DNA from: Chitinophaga pinensis
GTDB lineage: Bacteria; Bacteroidota; Bacteroidia; UKL13-3
DNA: 64,000 nucleotides
Direction: 5' to 3'
NCBI GenBank assembly: GCA_945898275.1
Contig: CAMDHZ010000001.1
Coordinates: forward strand, 62,001 to 126,000
The notes below the pieces were generated by a model that worked only from the letters and a program-made list of their open reading frames with translations, did not search any database and was not told the DNA's origin. Positions 1 through 9,522 of the stretch are shown here, piece after piece. How positions within the stretch are numbered: the first letter of the stretch is position 1; the number at the start of each line of letters is the position of its first letter. The position numbers were made by a program, and so were the translations under genes.

Positions 1-279
1 TTCGATGCGGTATTTATCGGCAAGGCTTTTAAGTGCTTCGATGTAACCAAGCCCATCGTGTTCCATTACAAAATTAACGGAGTTACCTGCCTTGCCACAG
101 CCAAAGCATTTGTAAATTCCTTTGGCCGGCGACACAGAAAAACTAGGTGTCTTTTCATTATGAAAGGGGCATAACCCCGTAAGGTTAGCCCCTCTCCTTT
201 TTAACCTTACATAATCGCCAACCACATCTTCAATCGTGGCCGCTTGTAAGATTTCATCTATTTTACTTTGAGGAATCAA
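1..279 (-). CDS. dnaG: DNA primase DnaG, N-terminal part (cut by window edge)
   Basis: Primase makes RNA primers at the replication fork. The 93 visible codons hold the zinc-binding domain: Cys37 and His40 in LCPFHNEKTPSF, then Cys58 and Cys61 in YKCFGCGKAGN, which is the CHC2 finger of DnaG. The start must be TTG at 279, because an in-frame TAA lies two codons upstream and the first in-frame ATG falls after the zinc finger. The protein then begins with IPQSKIDEIL, as in other Bacteroidota primases. The gene continues beyond position 1, so the TOPRIM catalytic core is not visible. Confidence 0.95.
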   Translation of the reverse strand, partial: MIPQSKIDEILQAATIEDVVGDYVRLKRRGANLTGLCPFHNEKTPSFSVSPAKGIYKCFGCGKAGNSVNFVMEHDGLGYIEALKSLADKYRIE

Positions 280-312
280 AGGTTAATTTGAACACTTGAA
301 GTGTTGTCCTTA

Positions 313-1194
313 CTAGAAGTTAAACTCACTCTTGTAGGTATCAAAATTTGGGTTCACACAAAAAATTGGCACATTACCAGAGTCGTTTACAATTTGTTGC
401 GCATACGTTTCAATGATATATTCTCTGATAGATTTATCATCTTCTTGTTGCGTCATAATCATAATTAAATCTGCCAATTTAATTTCAGCAAACTCAAGTG
501 TTTTACGTGCGAAATCGTCGTTATCCTCAAGAATGGTAACTTCACTCGCTACACCTACCTCATTAAACAAACCTTGTATTTGGCGCAAATTGGCCATCAG
601 TTTATTGTTTAAGAACTCGTCTGAAACTTTGTAAGTTAAAATATGGATGGTTGATTTGTAAGATTTACCTAAGTGAATAGCCCATTTAACTTTTTGCTTA
701 GATTCTGCAGAAAGGTCTAATGGAAACACGATATTTTTATAGGCATTAGGATTTTTATCCGTTTTAACCACAATCACAGGCATAGTTGAATAACTGATGG
801 TACGGCTAGCATTTGAGCCCAATACACGCTCAACACCACTTGCACCATGGGTTCCCATGATTACGCAATCGCAACCAAATTCTTCTGCAGTTTCGATGAT
901 GGTTTTATAAATCTTGCCAGATTTAACGATGGTATGACAAGTAATTCCAAACTTATCTTTTATGTCTTTGGCTCTGTCGTTTAGGCGAGTTAACATGGCC
1001 TCTTTGGCCAAATTGTCTTTTATATCACTTTTGCTAAAACTGAAAATATTGCTTAAAAAATCTTCTTCTAAAATACTTAATAATACTAGGTCATTGTCAA
1101 AATGTTTAGCAACTTGTGCTGCATGACCAAGTGCATTGAGGGAGATTTCAGAGAAATCAACCGGAACGAGCATAATGTTTTTTTTCTTTTCCAT
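313..1194 (-). CDS. Tandem universal stress protein (two UspA domains)
   Basis: This 293-residue cytoplasmic protein has two UspA folds in tandem, at about residues 5-145 and 150-285. The first domain carries the ATP-binding signature GTHGASGVERVLGSNA near residues 114-129. The second has no clear copy of it, so probably only one half binds nucleotide. UspA proteins are linked to stress survival, but the exact role cannot be read from sequence. Met8 (MLVPVDFSE) is a possible alternative start. A TAnnTTTG-type promoter lies just upstream, so the gene is probably transcribed alone. Confidence 0.9.
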   Translation of the reverse strand: MEKKKNIMLVPVDFSEISLNALGHAAQVAKHFDNDLVLLSILEEDFLSNIFSFSKSDIKDNLAKEAMLTRLNDRAKDIKDKFGITCHTIVKSGKIYKTIIETAEEFGCDCVIMGTHGASGVERVLGSNASRTISYSTMPVIVVKTDKNPNAYKNIVFPLDLSAESKQKVKWAIHLGKSYKSTIHILTYKVSDEFLNNKLMANLRQIQGLFNEVGVASEVTILEDNDDFARKTLEFAEIKLADLIMIMTQQEDDKSIREYIIETYAQQIVNDSGNVPIFCVNPNFDTYKSEFNF

Positions 1195-1215
1195 TTTTAG
1201 TTTCTATTTTCATTG

Positions 1216-1244
1216 CAAATGTAAATTTTTTAATTAGGATGCAA
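1216..1244 (-). promoter_or_regulatory. Bacteroidota-type promoter for the universal stress gene
   Basis: On the minus strand TACATTTG (1216-1223) matches the TAnnTTTG -7 box. A TTG (1242-1244) sits 18 bp upstream as the -33 element. The box lies 21 bp before the ATG at 1194. Confidence 0.6.
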
Positions 1245-1260
1245 CGATTAAAATTCGATT

Positions 1261-2109
1261 ATGAAAATTGAGGAAAGTGAATTGATTTTAAACTCAGATG
1301 GTTCTGTTTACCACCTTCATTTATTGCCAGAAGACATCGGGGATACTATTATTTTGGTGGGCGATCAAGACCGTGTGCCTGAGGTTTCTAAGCATTTCGA
1401 CCAAATCTATCTAAAAAAACAGCACCGAGAATTTATTACCCACACAGGAAGGATTGGTTCAAACCGAATTAGTGTTATTTCTACGGGCATTGGCACAGAT
1501 AACATTGATATTGTGCTCAATGAACTTGACCAATTATGCAATATTGATTTGCAGACAAGGGCGCTTAAATCCAACAAACACGATTTAACTATCATTCGTG
1601 TGGGCACTAGTGGGGCGCTGCAAACAGACATTTCGGTAGATAGTATTTTGGTGTCTACACATGGGTTGGGCTTGGATGGCTTATTATGGTATTATTCGCA
1701 TTCCCCTAAATTTGAGTTAGGAAACTTACAAGAACAATTGGGTATTCCATTTGTGAAACCCTACCTTTTTGAAGCCAATCCTGAGCTGCTAGCCAAGTTC
1801 GACAATCGCTCCTTAAGAGGCATTACGGCTACCTGCCAAGGCTTTTACGCCCCGCAAGGTAGAAGCTTAAGAAAACCTATTGTTGAACCAAACTTGCCGC
1901 AAAAACTAAGTGAAATTAGAATTGACAACCAAAGAATAACCAATTTTGAAATGGAAACTGCCGCCATATTAGGCTTAAGTGAGATATTTGGCTTTAAAGC
2001 CATCTCTGTAAATGCAATTTTAGCCAATAGGATCAACCATACGTTTAGTTTGAACCCAAGCAAAATCATTGAAAATGCAATTGTTTACACCCTCGACAGT
2101 ATTTTTTGA
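1261..2109 (+). CDS. Nucleoside phosphorylase (uridine/purine phosphorylase superfamily)
   Basis: This is a 282-residue member of the PNP/UDP phosphorylase superfamily, which splits nucleosides with phosphate into base and ribose-1-phosphate. Visible signatures are the N-terminal phosphate loop ILVGDQDRVPEVSKHF (31-46), RVGTSGALQ (113-121) and the ribose/base-binding NFEMETAAI (228-236). It is closest in style to Bacteroidota uridine phosphorylase-like enzymes, but substrate choice between uridine and purines is not certain. The stop codon TGA overlaps the ATG of dprA by one base, so the two genes are probably translationally coupled. Confidence 0.85.
   Translation: MKIEESELILNSDGSVYHLHLLPEDIGDTIILVGDQDRVPEVSKHFDQIYLKKQHREFITHTGRIGSNRISVISTGIGTDNIDIVLNELDQLCNIDLQTRALKSNKHDLTIIRVGTSGALQTDISVDSILVSTHGLGLDGLLWYYSHSPKFELGNLQEQLGIPFVKPYLFEANPELLAKFDNRSLRGITATCQGFYAPQGRSLRKPIVEPNLPQKLSEIRIDNQRITNFEMETAAILGLSEIFGFKAISVNAILANRINHTFSLNPSKIIENAIVYTLDSIF
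1456..1470 (+). repeat. Dispersed word GGTTCAAACCGAATT, copy 1
   Basis: Exact 15-mer inside the nucleoside phosphorylase gene, read there as Gly-Ser-Asn-Arg-Ile (residues 66-70). It is one of five identical 15-mers in the window. Confidence 0.8.
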
Positions 2110-3218
2110 TGCACGAGGAAGAAGTTTTAAAATATCGAATTTCGCTGAACCTAATTCCGGGTATTGGCGACGTTTTAATTAAAAACCTGTTAAGTTATTG
2201 TGGCAGTGAGGAAGCTGTTTTCAAGGAAAGTGCAGCCAAACTGCAAAGAATACCGGGTATTGGTCAAGTTTTGGCTAACAATATCAAGCGCTTCAAAGAT
2301 TTTGGAAGAGCCGAAGAAGAAATAGCGTTTTTAAAAAAGCATCAAATTAAACCGCTTTTTTACCTTGACCCCAACTACCCAAAAAGACTTTTGGAATGCG
2401 CTGATGCGCCAAATTTGCTGTATTCATTAGGCAACCATGAGCTAAACAATGCCTATGTGGTGGCTATTGTGGGAACACGCAAAGCCAGCGAATATGGAAG
2501 GCAGTTTACCGAAAAATTAATTGAGGTACTCAAAGATAAAAACGTATTGGTGGTAAGCGGACTTGCAGCGGGCATTGACGGCATGGCGCATAAATATGCC
2601 TTGGAAGCAGGTTTGCAAACCACAGGTGTTTTGGCCCACGGCTTAGATAGGATATATCCCGTTCAACATAAGGCTATTGCCAGAAAAATGATACAACAAG
2701 GAGGCTTGCTAACGGAGTACAAAAGCTTTACCGTGCCAGACAAGGAGAATTTCCCCAAACGAAACAGAATTGTAGCAGGTATGTGTGATGCACTTGTATT
2801 GGTTGAAACTGCGATTAAAGGAGGGTCTAGGATAACTGCAGAAATTGCACATTCCTATAACAAAGATGTTTTTTGCGTACCGGGCAGGGTAAGTGATTAT
2901 TATTCGCAAGGTTGCAATTACTTAATTCAGGCCAACAAAGCAACGATGTTGTGTGAGCCAAAAGACTTGCTCGACTTCATGAATTGGGGAAAGAAAACCG
3001 AGTTTAATGCATCCAAAAATCAATTGCAATTGTTTGAAGCCTTACCCGAGAACGACAGGGCCTTGTTGCAATTCATTAGGCAAAAATTAAAAATTAGCAT
3101 AGACGACATGGCCTTTGAACTACAAATAGACCCAGGAACTTTAGCCCTCAAACTGCTCGAACTAGAATTTTCTGGTTACTTAAGAGCCTTGCCAGGGAAA
3201 ATGTATGAGTTGAGTTAG
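2109..3218 (+). CDS. dprA: DNA processing protein DprA
   Basis: DprA loads RecA onto incoming single-stranded DNA during natural transformation. The 369 residues start with a helix-hairpin-helix segment (NLIPGIGDVLIKNLL). The Rossmann-like DprA core follows, with VAIVGTRKASEYG, VVSGLAAGIDGMAHKYAL and GGSRITAEIAHSYNKDVFCVPG. The C-terminal winged-helix-like part is present. The ATG at 2109 overlaps the preceding stop as TGATG; a TTG three bases earlier is an unlikely start. Transformation genes are widespread in non-competent bacteria, so presence alone does not prove competence. Confidence 0.95.
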   Translation: MHEEEVLKYRISLNLIPGIGDVLIKNLLSYCGSEEAVFKESAAKLQRIPGIGQVLANNIKRFKDFGRAEEEIAFLKKHQIKPLFYLDPNYPKRLLECADAPNLLYSLGNHELNNAYVVAIVGTRKASEYGRQFTEKLIEVLKDKNVLVVSGLAAGIDGMAHKYALEAGLQTTGVLAHGLDRIYPVQHKAIARKMIQQGGLLTEYKSFTVPDKENFPKRNRIVAGMCDALVLVETAIKGGSRITAEIAHSYNKDVFCVPGRVSDYYSQGCNYLIQANKATMLCEPKDLLDFMNWGKKTEFNASKNQLQLFEALPENDRALLQFIRQKLKISIDDMAFELQIDPGTLALKLLELEFSGYLRALPGKMYELS

Positions 3219-3266
3219 AAAGCATAATTTACACCTTCCAATCTTTTCTTGCATATTTGCAGGGTT

Positions 3267-4358
3267 ATGAAAAGAATATTCACTATGAAGTTGCTAAGTT
3301 TATTGGCATTCCTATTAACCCTTAATGCAAGCGCTTGGGCTGGCCCAAAGAAGCCTAAAAAACCAAAACATGTAATTTTCTTAATTGGCGATGGCATGGG
3401 TTTGGCGCAAATCTCTGGCGCCATGAGCACTTATAAAGGTCAGAATGCATTTGAAAGATTTAAGGTGATTGGTTTTAGCAAAACATCTTCTGCTGATAAT
3501 TATGTAACAGACAGCGGTGCTGGGGCAACCGTTTTTTCAATTGGCAAAAAAGCCAAAAACGGCGCAATTGGCGTGGATAGTGCAGAAAAAAGCAAAGATG
3601 GTTTGTTTGAACTGCTAAAAATAAAAGGTTGGGGCACAGGGGTAGTTGCCACCAGCAGCATTACACATGCCACTCCTGCAGCTTTTTACGCCCATGTGAT
3701 TAGTAGAAAATCTCAAGACGAAATTTCTGAATTTCTGGTGCGCAAAACTTGCGATATCGCTATTGGCGGTGGCAATCAATTCTTCCTTAAAAGAAAAGAC
3801 AACAGAAACTTATACAACGAATTAACCGAGTTTGGTTATTTAACACTTCACGACACATCGTGGGTTGAACCATTGGCCAATAAACTTATTTATACCCTTG
3901 CAGAAGATGGCATGCCTAAAATGAGTGAAGGTAGAGGGGATTTTTTACTTAAAGCAACCAAACTCGCCTCACGTAATTTGCAACATCATTATGGCAATTA
4001 TTTTTTGATGGTGGAAGGCTCTCAAATAGATTGGGGCGGGCACGACAATGATTATGAATATATGGCAGCCGAATTATACGATTTTAACGAAGTAATCAAT
4101 GCTGTTTTAGATGCGGCTATTAAAGATGGAAATACCTTGGTGGTGGTAACTGCCGACCATGAAACGGGAGGCCTAAGTTTGCTCGAAAACAAAGAGGATA
4201 AAAGTACTTTTAAACCTAATTATGCGAGCAAAGGACATAGCGGCATTATGGTTCCAGTTTTCGCCTTCGGTCCAGGTGCTGAAGAATTTGCTGGCATCTA
4301 TGAAAACACTGCCATTCATTATAAATTCTTAAAGCTGTTAGGCCTCAATGGAAAATAA
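3267..4358 (+). CDS. Secreted alkaline phosphatase
   Basis: This 363-residue periplasmic phosphomonoesterase has a signal peptide (MKRIFTMKLLSLLAFLLTLNASAWA). Metal and catalytic motifs are all visible: LIGDGMGLAQ, VTDSGAGATVFSIG with the nucleophilic Ser after the Asp, VEGSQIDWGGHDND, VVVTADHETGG and SKGHSG with the late zinc-ligand His. An upstream in-frame TTG at 3249 would add six residues and spoil the signal peptide, so ATG 3267 is chosen; ATG 3285 is also possible. It overlaps the next small membrane gene by 11 bp. Confidence 0.93.
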   Translation: MKRIFTMKLLSLLAFLLTLNASAWAGPKKPKKPKHVIFLIGDGMGLAQISGAMSTYKGQNAFERFKVIGFSKTSSADNYVTDSGAGATVFSIGKKAKNGAIGVDSAEKSKDGLFELLKIKGWGTGVVATSSITHATPAAFYAHVISRKSQDEISEFLVRKTCDIAIGGGNQFFLKRKDNRNLYNELTEFGYLTLHDTSWVEPLANKLIYTLAEDGMPKMSEGRGDFLLKATKLASRNLQHHYGNYFLMVEGSQIDWGGHDNDYEYMAAELYDFNEVINAVLDAAIKDGNTLVVVTADHETGGLSLLENKEDKSTFKPNYASKGHSGIMVPVFAFGPGAEEFAGIYENTAIHYKFLKLLGLNGK

Positions 4359-4605
4359 TACAAGTTGGATTTGGATGTTGGTCGCGATTGGTGCAATCGT
4401 TCTATTTGTTTATGTTTTGCTACCCAAGTTGTTTAAACACAACTATAACAAAGAAAAGATAATCAAGATAGTGCTAGCCGTTGCCGCCTTAGGCTATTTG
4501 GCATATGACAATTACCTGAAAGAAAAATATTTATTTGCAGGAATAATGGTCCTAGGAGCTGTGCTTTTTTCATACCTTATCAGTGTTTCTAAGCGCAAGT
4601 CCTAA
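4348..4605 (+). CDS. Small membrane protein, unknown function
   Basis: This 85-residue protein starts inside the alkaline phosphatase gene and so is probably co-transcribed with it. Hydrophobic stretches at about 7-26, 38-54 and 63-80 suggest two or three membrane helices, with a basic C-terminal tail (SVSKRKS). I do not recognise a family. It converges on the DUF5606 gene with an 11-bp gap. Confidence 0.7.
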   Translation: MENNTSWIWMLVAIGAIVLFVYVLLPKLFKHNYNKEKIIKIVLAVAALGYLAYDNYLKEKYLFAGIMVLGAVLFSYLISVSKRKS

Positions 4606-4616
4606 GACCAAATAAC

Positions 4617-5183
4617 TTAAACAGATTTTTGTCTGAAAGTAGTTTTATTGCTGTTGTTGCCTTTGGTATTGGCTTTTGGCGCTGGTGTTTTTGCCACCTT
4701 TTTAGCTTCAGGATTTTTAGGGGCAGCGGCCTTTTTAACTTTCTTTTCTTTTGCTTCTTCACCCGCTGCTTCAGTATTTTCTACTTCAGCTTCTTCAGTT
4801 TCGGTTTGAGCCAATTTCTCAAAATTGAGCACATCTTTTAACATATGAAACCAGTTGATTAGTTTCTTAATGTCATTGTCATACACCCTTTCGCTGTCTA
4901 AATTGATTGCGCCAATAAGGAATTCTCTTACTTGCTTAAGGTCAGTTTTTGCTTCTGGCACATTGCCAATTTCATTTAACTTAACAAAAACATCTGATAA
5001 ACGCATATCCTCGCCTGAGGTATAAACTGAAATATCTTCTAAAACCGAAACTTTGTCTTGAAAGCTGGTAGAGAACCTTTTACCAGTGCCTATAGTTTCC
5101 ACGATTAAGCCATTTTTGCTTCTACCTACCACCTTGTGAAGGCCACTTTGGCCAGCTATTGCTACTACGTCTTTTAATTCCAT
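4617..5183 (-). CDS. DUF5606 family protein
   Basis: This 188-residue protein of a Bacteroidota-specific family begins MELKDVVAIAGQSGLHKVVGR. A compact N-terminal domain (about 1-130) is followed by a low-complexity tail rich in Glu, Lys, Ala and Pro (about 135-188). Its function is unknown. An open frame extends upstream to 5279, but the family start is MELKDV at 5183, and a TAnnTTTG box lies just upstream, which rules out the extension. Confidence 0.85.
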   Translation of the reverse strand: MELKDVVAIAGQSGLHKVVGRSKNGLIVETIGTGKRFSTSFQDKVSVLEDISVYTSGEDMRLSDVFVKLNEIGNVPEAKTDLKQVREFLIGAINLDSERVYDNDIKKLINWFHMLKDVLNFEKLAQTETEEAEVENTEAAGEEAKEKKVKKAAAPKNPEAKKVAKTPAPKANTKGNNSNKTTFRQKSV

Positions 5184-5201
5184 ATTTTGAAAAATGAAGG
5201 G

Positions 5202-5209
5202 CAAATGTA
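5202..5209 (-). promoter_or_regulatory. -7 box for the DUF5606 gene
   Basis: TACATTTG on the minus strand, 18 bp before the ATG at 5183. It matches TAnnTTTG, but no clear -33 element is seen. Confidence 0.5.
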
Positions 5210-5240
5210 ATAAAATTTCCTTTGACCGATGATTCCTACT

Positions 5241-5248
5241 TATTTTTG
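5241..5248 (+). promoter_or_regulatory. -7 box for the DUF2490 gene (leaderless)
   Basis: TATTTTTG matches TAnnTTTG and has a TTTG at 5221-5224 about 16 bp upstream. It ends 6 bp before the proposed TTG start at 5255, so the transcript would have almost no leader. Confidence 0.5.
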
Positions 5249-5254
5249 CACCGC

Positions 5255-6010
5255 TTGAAACGTGTAATATTACTGTCAATACTCGCTATTTCCTGCCTCA
5301 AAGATGTTTGGGCGCAACAAGTTATTAATGTTGAAAGCCGGAAATACGACCAAAGAGATAGCAGTTTTCATGGAGAATTAGAGTTTAGCCTTAACCTCAT
5401 TAAGAACCAAAATCAATTTGTGGCTTTTGGAAATAAGTTCTTTTTGCAGAAAAATTTAAATGTAAATACCTATTTGTTGCTGAATGAATTTAATTTTATT
5501 CAGGCCAACCAAACAAACCTTGATTACAATACCTACCAACATTTTAGGTATAAAAGAAACATCAATCCCTGGCTTAATGGCGAAGCTTTCGTCCAAACGC
5601 AGTTTAACCAGCAGATGGGTATAAAGTTTAGGGGACTGCTGGCTGGAGGGCCGCGAATTAGGTTACTTTATTCGGATAGCATGAAAGCATTTATTGTTCC
5701 AATGTGGATGTATGAATATGAGGAAACAACTTTGCAAACAGAAAAAAATGTAAAAAACCGTTTGAACCTATATGCCACATTTTCATACTTTAAGGTGAGA
5801 AATTTCACCTTAGATTTAGTCATATACTATCAACCAGATTTTATCAACCTCAGCGATTTTCGCTTATTATCAGAACTGCATGCGGATATGCTGCTAACCC
5901 CAAAAATTAATTACCGAGTTAGCTTTAGTCAAAACTACAATACCAACCCTCCACCCTATATTCCTTCGAATTCGGTAAACATGCGAAATTCCTTAATCTA
6001 CAGATTTTAG
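5255..6010 (+). CDS. DUF2490 family outer-membrane beta-barrel-like protein
   Basis: This is a 251-residue secreted protein. With TTG 5255 as start the N-terminus is [21 protein letters not shown], a good signal peptide; a longer frame from TTG 5222 would overlap the promoter box. The mature part is rich in alternating aromatic and polar residues, typical of an outer-membrane barrel (for example [15 protein letters not shown] near the end), and ends in Phe (YRF) as barrel proteins often do. DUF2490 has no assigned function. Confidence 0.75.
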   Translation: MKRVILLSILAISCLKDVWAQQVINVESRKYDQRDSSFHGELEFSLNLIKNQNQFVAFGNKFFLQKNLNVNTYLLLNEFNFIQANQTNLDYNTYQHFRYKRNINPWLNGEAFVQTQFNQQMGIKFRGLLAGGPRIRLLYSDSMKAFIVPMWMYEYEETTLQTEKNVKNRLNLYATFSYFKVRNFTLDLVIYYQPDFINLSDFRLLSELHADMLLTPKINYRVSFSQNYNTNPPPYIPSNSVNMRNSLIYRF

Positions 6011-6048
6011 TCTACTTATTTCCTGCTTCTTTTATTGGGTCAAAAGTC

Positions 6049-6056
6049 TATTTTTG
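6049..6056 (+). promoter_or_regulatory. -7 box upstream of icmF
   Basis: TATTTTTG fits TAnnTTTG and lies 27 bp before the ATG at 6084. It argues against the upstream TTG (6054) as start. Confidence 0.45.
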
Positions 6057-6083
6057 CGTTTTAATCCTAAATCTGTATCTCGT

Positions 6084-9000
6084 ATGGAAATCATTGAAAA
6101 ATATACGCCAATCAACAAAATCAGGGTAGTTACTGCAGCAAGTTTGTTCGACGGCCACGATGCAGCTATCAATATCATGCGCAGAATTATTCAGGCCAGC
6201 GGCGCAGAAGTGATTCACCTTGGACATGATAGAAGCGCTGAAGAAGTGGTGGATACTGCCATCCAAGAAGATGCGAATGCCATTGCCTTAACGAGTTACC
6301 AAGGTGGACATGTTGAATATTTTAAATACATGTACGACCTACTCAAGGAAAAAGGATGCAGCCATATTAAAATATTTGGGGGTGGTGGTGGAACCATTTT
6401 GCCTGATGAAATTGCAGAGCTACAAGCATATGGCATTACACGCATTTATCACCCAGATGACGGTCGTGCCATGGGCTTGCAAGGCATGATCAATGACATG
6501 TTGCAGAAATGTGATTTCCCTACAGGTGCAAACCTTAATGGAGAAGTTAAACACCTGAAGGATAAAGATTATAAATCTATTGCCAAACTAATCTCTGCCG
6601 CAGAAAATTTCCCTGAAGACTTTAATAAAATTGCAGGTAGTATTGATAGCGCTAGTTCAACCACCCCTATTCTTGGAATTACAGGGACAGGTGGCGCCGG
6701 TAAATCTTCATTGGTAGATGAATTGGTGAGAAGGTTTTTACTCGACTTTAAAGATAAATCTATCGCAATCATTTCGGTTGACCCAAGTAAAAGAAAAACG
6801 GGTGGCGCTTTGTTAGGGGATAGAATTAGAATGAATGCCATACGCAACCCTCGTGTTTACATGCGCTCACTGGCTACAAGACAAAGTAACCTAGCCCTTT
6901 CTAAATATGTGAAAGAAGCAGTGGATATTGTAAAAGCAGCAGGCTTTGATTTGGTCATCCTAGAAACTTCTGGCATTGGCCAAAGTGATACAGAAATTAT
7001 TGAGCATAGCAATGTTAGCTTGTACGTAATGACCCCAGAATATGGCGCAGCTACGCAACTTGAAAAGATTGACATGCTTGATTTTGCAGATATCATTGCC
7101 TTAAACAAGTTTGACAAAAAAGGCGCATTGGATGCCTTGAGGGATGTTAAAAAACAATACCAACGCAACCATGTATTGTTTGACAAAGACCCAGAGACTA
7201 TGCCAGTTTATGGCACCATTGCCTCGCAGTTTAACGACCCAGGCATGAACAGACTTTACAAAGCAGTAATGGAAAAAATAGTAGAGAAAACTGGCGCATC
7301 GCTAGGTTCAACCTACCACATTACCGAAGAAATGTCTGAGAAGATATACATCATTCCACCCGCTAGAAATAGATACTTATCTGAGATTTCTGAAAACAAT
7401 AGAAACTATGATAAGTGGGTTCAAAAACAAGCAGCAATTGCCGATAAATTATTTGGCCTCCATGTCTCGGTTCAAACCATAAAAGAAAGTAATTTAGACG
7501 ATAAAGATAGATTGGTAAAAGGCTTACAAGAATCTTACACCCAATTGGCTTTAGACTTAGACCCACGCAACAGGATTTTATTAGAAACTTGGGACGAAAA
7601 AACTCAGCAATACCGCAACGAACACTTTATTTTTAAAGTAAGAGACAAAGAAATAAAGATTAAAACGCATACCGAATCACTTTCTCATTCGCAAATACCA
7701 AAGGTGGCCACGCCTAAGTTCAAAGGTTGGGGAGACATTCTTCGTTGGGCTTTGCAAGAGAATTTCCCTGGAGATTTCCCTTATACTTCTGGAATTTATC
7801 CTTTTAAACGCGAAGGCGAAGACCCAACCCGCATGTTTGCAGGAGAAGGCGGACCAGAACGCACCAACAAGCGTTTCCATTACGTAAGTTTAGGCATGCC
7901 TGCAGCGCGCTTGAGCACAGCATTTGATTCGGTTACCTTATATGGCAACGACCCAGACCATCGCCCAGATATTTATGGTAAGATTGGCAACTCAGGCGTG
8001 AGCGTTTGGAGTTTAGATGCTGCCAAGAAATTGTATTCTGGCTTTAATTTGGCTGATCCAAAGACTTCAGTATCGATGACCATAAACGGACCAGCTGCCA
8101 TTATCTGTGCCTTTTTTATGAATGCGGCCATCGACCAACAATGCGAAATTTACATTAAACAAAATGGCTTAGAAGCGGAAGTTGACCAAAATATAAATGA
8201 TATTTTTAAGGCAAGAGGCACTTCTAGACCAACTTATAACGAAACTTTGCCAGAAGGAAACGACGGCTTAGGATTGATGTTACTAGGTGTAAGTGGCGAT
8301 ATGGTATTGCCACAAGAGGTGTATCAAAAAATTAAAGTAGATACACTAAAGCAAGTGAGAGGAACGGTTCAAGCCGATATTTTAAAAGAAGACCAAGCAC
8401 AAAACACCTGCATATTTTCTACCGAATTTAGCTTGCGTGTAATGGGTGATGTGCAACAGTATTTTATCAATAGCGGGGTAAGAAACTTCTATTCTGTTTC
8501 TATCAGTGGTTATCATATTGCAGAAGCAGGTGCTAACCCTATAACACAGTTGGCCTTAACGCTTTCAAATGGTTTTACATTTGTAGAGTACTATTTGAGC
8601 AGAGGCATGAACATTGATGATTTTGCACCAAACTTATCCTTCTTTTTCTCGAATGGTGTTGACCCAGAATACGCAGTTATTGGAAGAGTTGCGAGAAGAA
8701 TTTGGGCCAAAGCCATGAAGTTAAAATATGGTGCCAATGAAAGAAGTCAGATGTTGAAATACCACATCCAAACTAGTGGTAGAAGTTTACATGCACAAGA
8801 AATTGACTTTAACGATATCCGTACTACGCTGCAAGCTTTGTATGCCATTTATGATAATTGCAACTCACTGCATACAAACGCATACGACGAGGCCATCACA
8901 ACGCCTACTGAGGAATCGGTAAGAAGAGCAATGGCCATCCAGTTAATTATTAATAGAGAACTAGGCTTGGCTAAGAATGAAAATCCGCTGCAAGGCTCGT

Positions 9001-9458
9001 TTATCATTGAGGAACTTACTGAATTAGTAGAAGAAGCAGTACTAACAGAATTTGATAGAATCACAGAAAGAGGTGGCGTTTTAGGAGCTATGGAAACCAT
9101 GTACCAACGCACCAAAATACAGGAAGAGAGTTTGTATTACGAAATGCAAAAACATTCGGGAGAGTACCCAATTATTGGGGTAAATACCTTCTTGTCTTCT
9201 AAAGGTTCTCCAACTATTATTCCGCAAGAAGTGATACGTTCTACCACTGAGGAAAAAGAGTTTCAAATAAAAATGTTGAACGAGTTAAAGCAAGGCAACA
9301 AAGAAAAAGGAGACGCTTGTTTGAAGCGACTACAGCAAATTGCTATTCATAACGGAAACATTTTTGAAGAATTAATGGAAACTGTGAAGTATTGTTCTTT
9401 GGGTCAAATCACAGCAGCCTTGTTCGAAGTTGGCGGGCAGTATAGAAGGAATATGTAA
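6084..9458 (+). CDS. icmF: Fused isobutyryl-CoA mutase (IcmF)
   Basis: IcmF is a coenzyme B12-dependent radical enzyme that interconverts isobutyryl-CoA and n-butyryl-CoA, with its own G-protein chaperone fused in. The 1124 residues show three parts. The first is a B12-binding domain with [13 protein letters not shown] (His near residue 25). The second is a MeaB-like GTPase with Walker [10 protein letters not shown] (about 201-209). The third is a large mutase domain from about residue 550 containing [20 protein letters not shown]. The length and order B12-GTPase-mutase set it apart from ordinary methylmalonyl-CoA mutase. Start ATG 6084 gives [20 protein letters not shown]. Related substrates such as isovaleryl/pivalyl-CoA are possible. 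Confidence 0.92.
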   Translation: MEIIEKYTPINKIRVVTAASLFDGHDAAINIMRRIIQASGAEVIHLGHDRSAEEVVDTAIQEDANAIALTSYQGGHVEYFKYMYDLLKEKGCSHIKIFGGGGGTILPDEIAELQAYGITRIYHPDDGRAMGLQGMINDMLQKCDFPTGANLNGEVKHLKDKDYKSIAKLISAAENFPEDFNKIAGSIDSASSTTPILGITGTGGAGKSSLVDELVRRFLLDFKDKSIAIISVDPSKRKTGGALLGDRIRMNAIRNPRVYMRSLATRQSNLALSKYVKEAVDIVKAAGFDLVILETSGIGQSDTEIIEHSNVSLYVMTPEYGAATQLEKIDMLDFADIIALNKFDKKGALDALRDVKKQYQRNHVLFDKDPETMPVYGTIASQFNDPGMNRLYKAVMEKIVEKTGASLGSTYHITEEMSEKIYIIPPARNRYLSEISENNRNYDKWVQKQAAIADKLFGLHVSVQTIKESNLDDKDRLVKGLQESYTQLALDLDPRNRILLETWDEKTQQYRNEHFIFKVRDKEIKIKTHTESLSHSQIPKVATPKFKGWGDILRWALQENFPGDFPYTSGIYPFKREGEDPTRMFAGEGGPERTNKRFHYVSLGMPAARLSTAFDSVTLYGNDPDHRPDIYGKIGNSGVSVWSLDAAKKLYSGFNLADPKTSVSMTINGPAAIICAFFMNAAIDQQCEIYIKQNGLEAEVDQNINDIFKARGTSRPTYNETLPEGNDGLGLMLLGVSGDMVLPQEVYQKIKVDTLKQVRGTVQADILKEDQAQNTCIFSTEFSLRVMGDVQQYFINSGVRNFYSVSISGYHIAEAGANPITQLALTLSNGFTFVEYYLSRGMNIDDFAPNLSFFFSNGVDPEYAVIGRVARRIWAKAMKLKYGANERSQMLKYHIQTSGRSLHAQEIDFNDIRTTLQALYAIYDNCNSLHTNAYDEAITTPTEESVRRAMAIQLIINRELGLAKNENPLQGSFIIEELTELVEEAVLTEFDRITERGGVLGAMETMYQRTKIQEESLYYEMQKHSGEYPIIGVNTFLSSKGSPTIIPQEVIRSTTEEKEFQIKMLNELKQGNKEKGDACLKRLQQIAIHNGNIFEELMETVKYCSLGQITAALFEVGGQYRRNM
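7469..7478 (+). repeat. Dispersed word GGTTCAAACC, copy 2
   Basis: Exact 10-mer inside icmF, in a different reading frame from copy 1 (read as Val-Gln-Thr). Confidence 0.7.
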
Positions 9459-9482
9459 ATTATAAAAATAACTACTTTTTAA

Positions 9483-9522
9483 AATGCAGGGCATTTCAAT
9501 TAAGATTGAGGTGCCCTGTATT
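9483..9522. terminator. Bidirectional terminator between icmF and the histidine kinase
   Basis: A strong hairpin of GCAGGGCA and TGCCCTGT arms, with inner CAAT/ATTG pairs, has T-rich flanks on both sides. It sits between convergent genes and overlaps the last codons of the kinase gene. Confidence 0.75.
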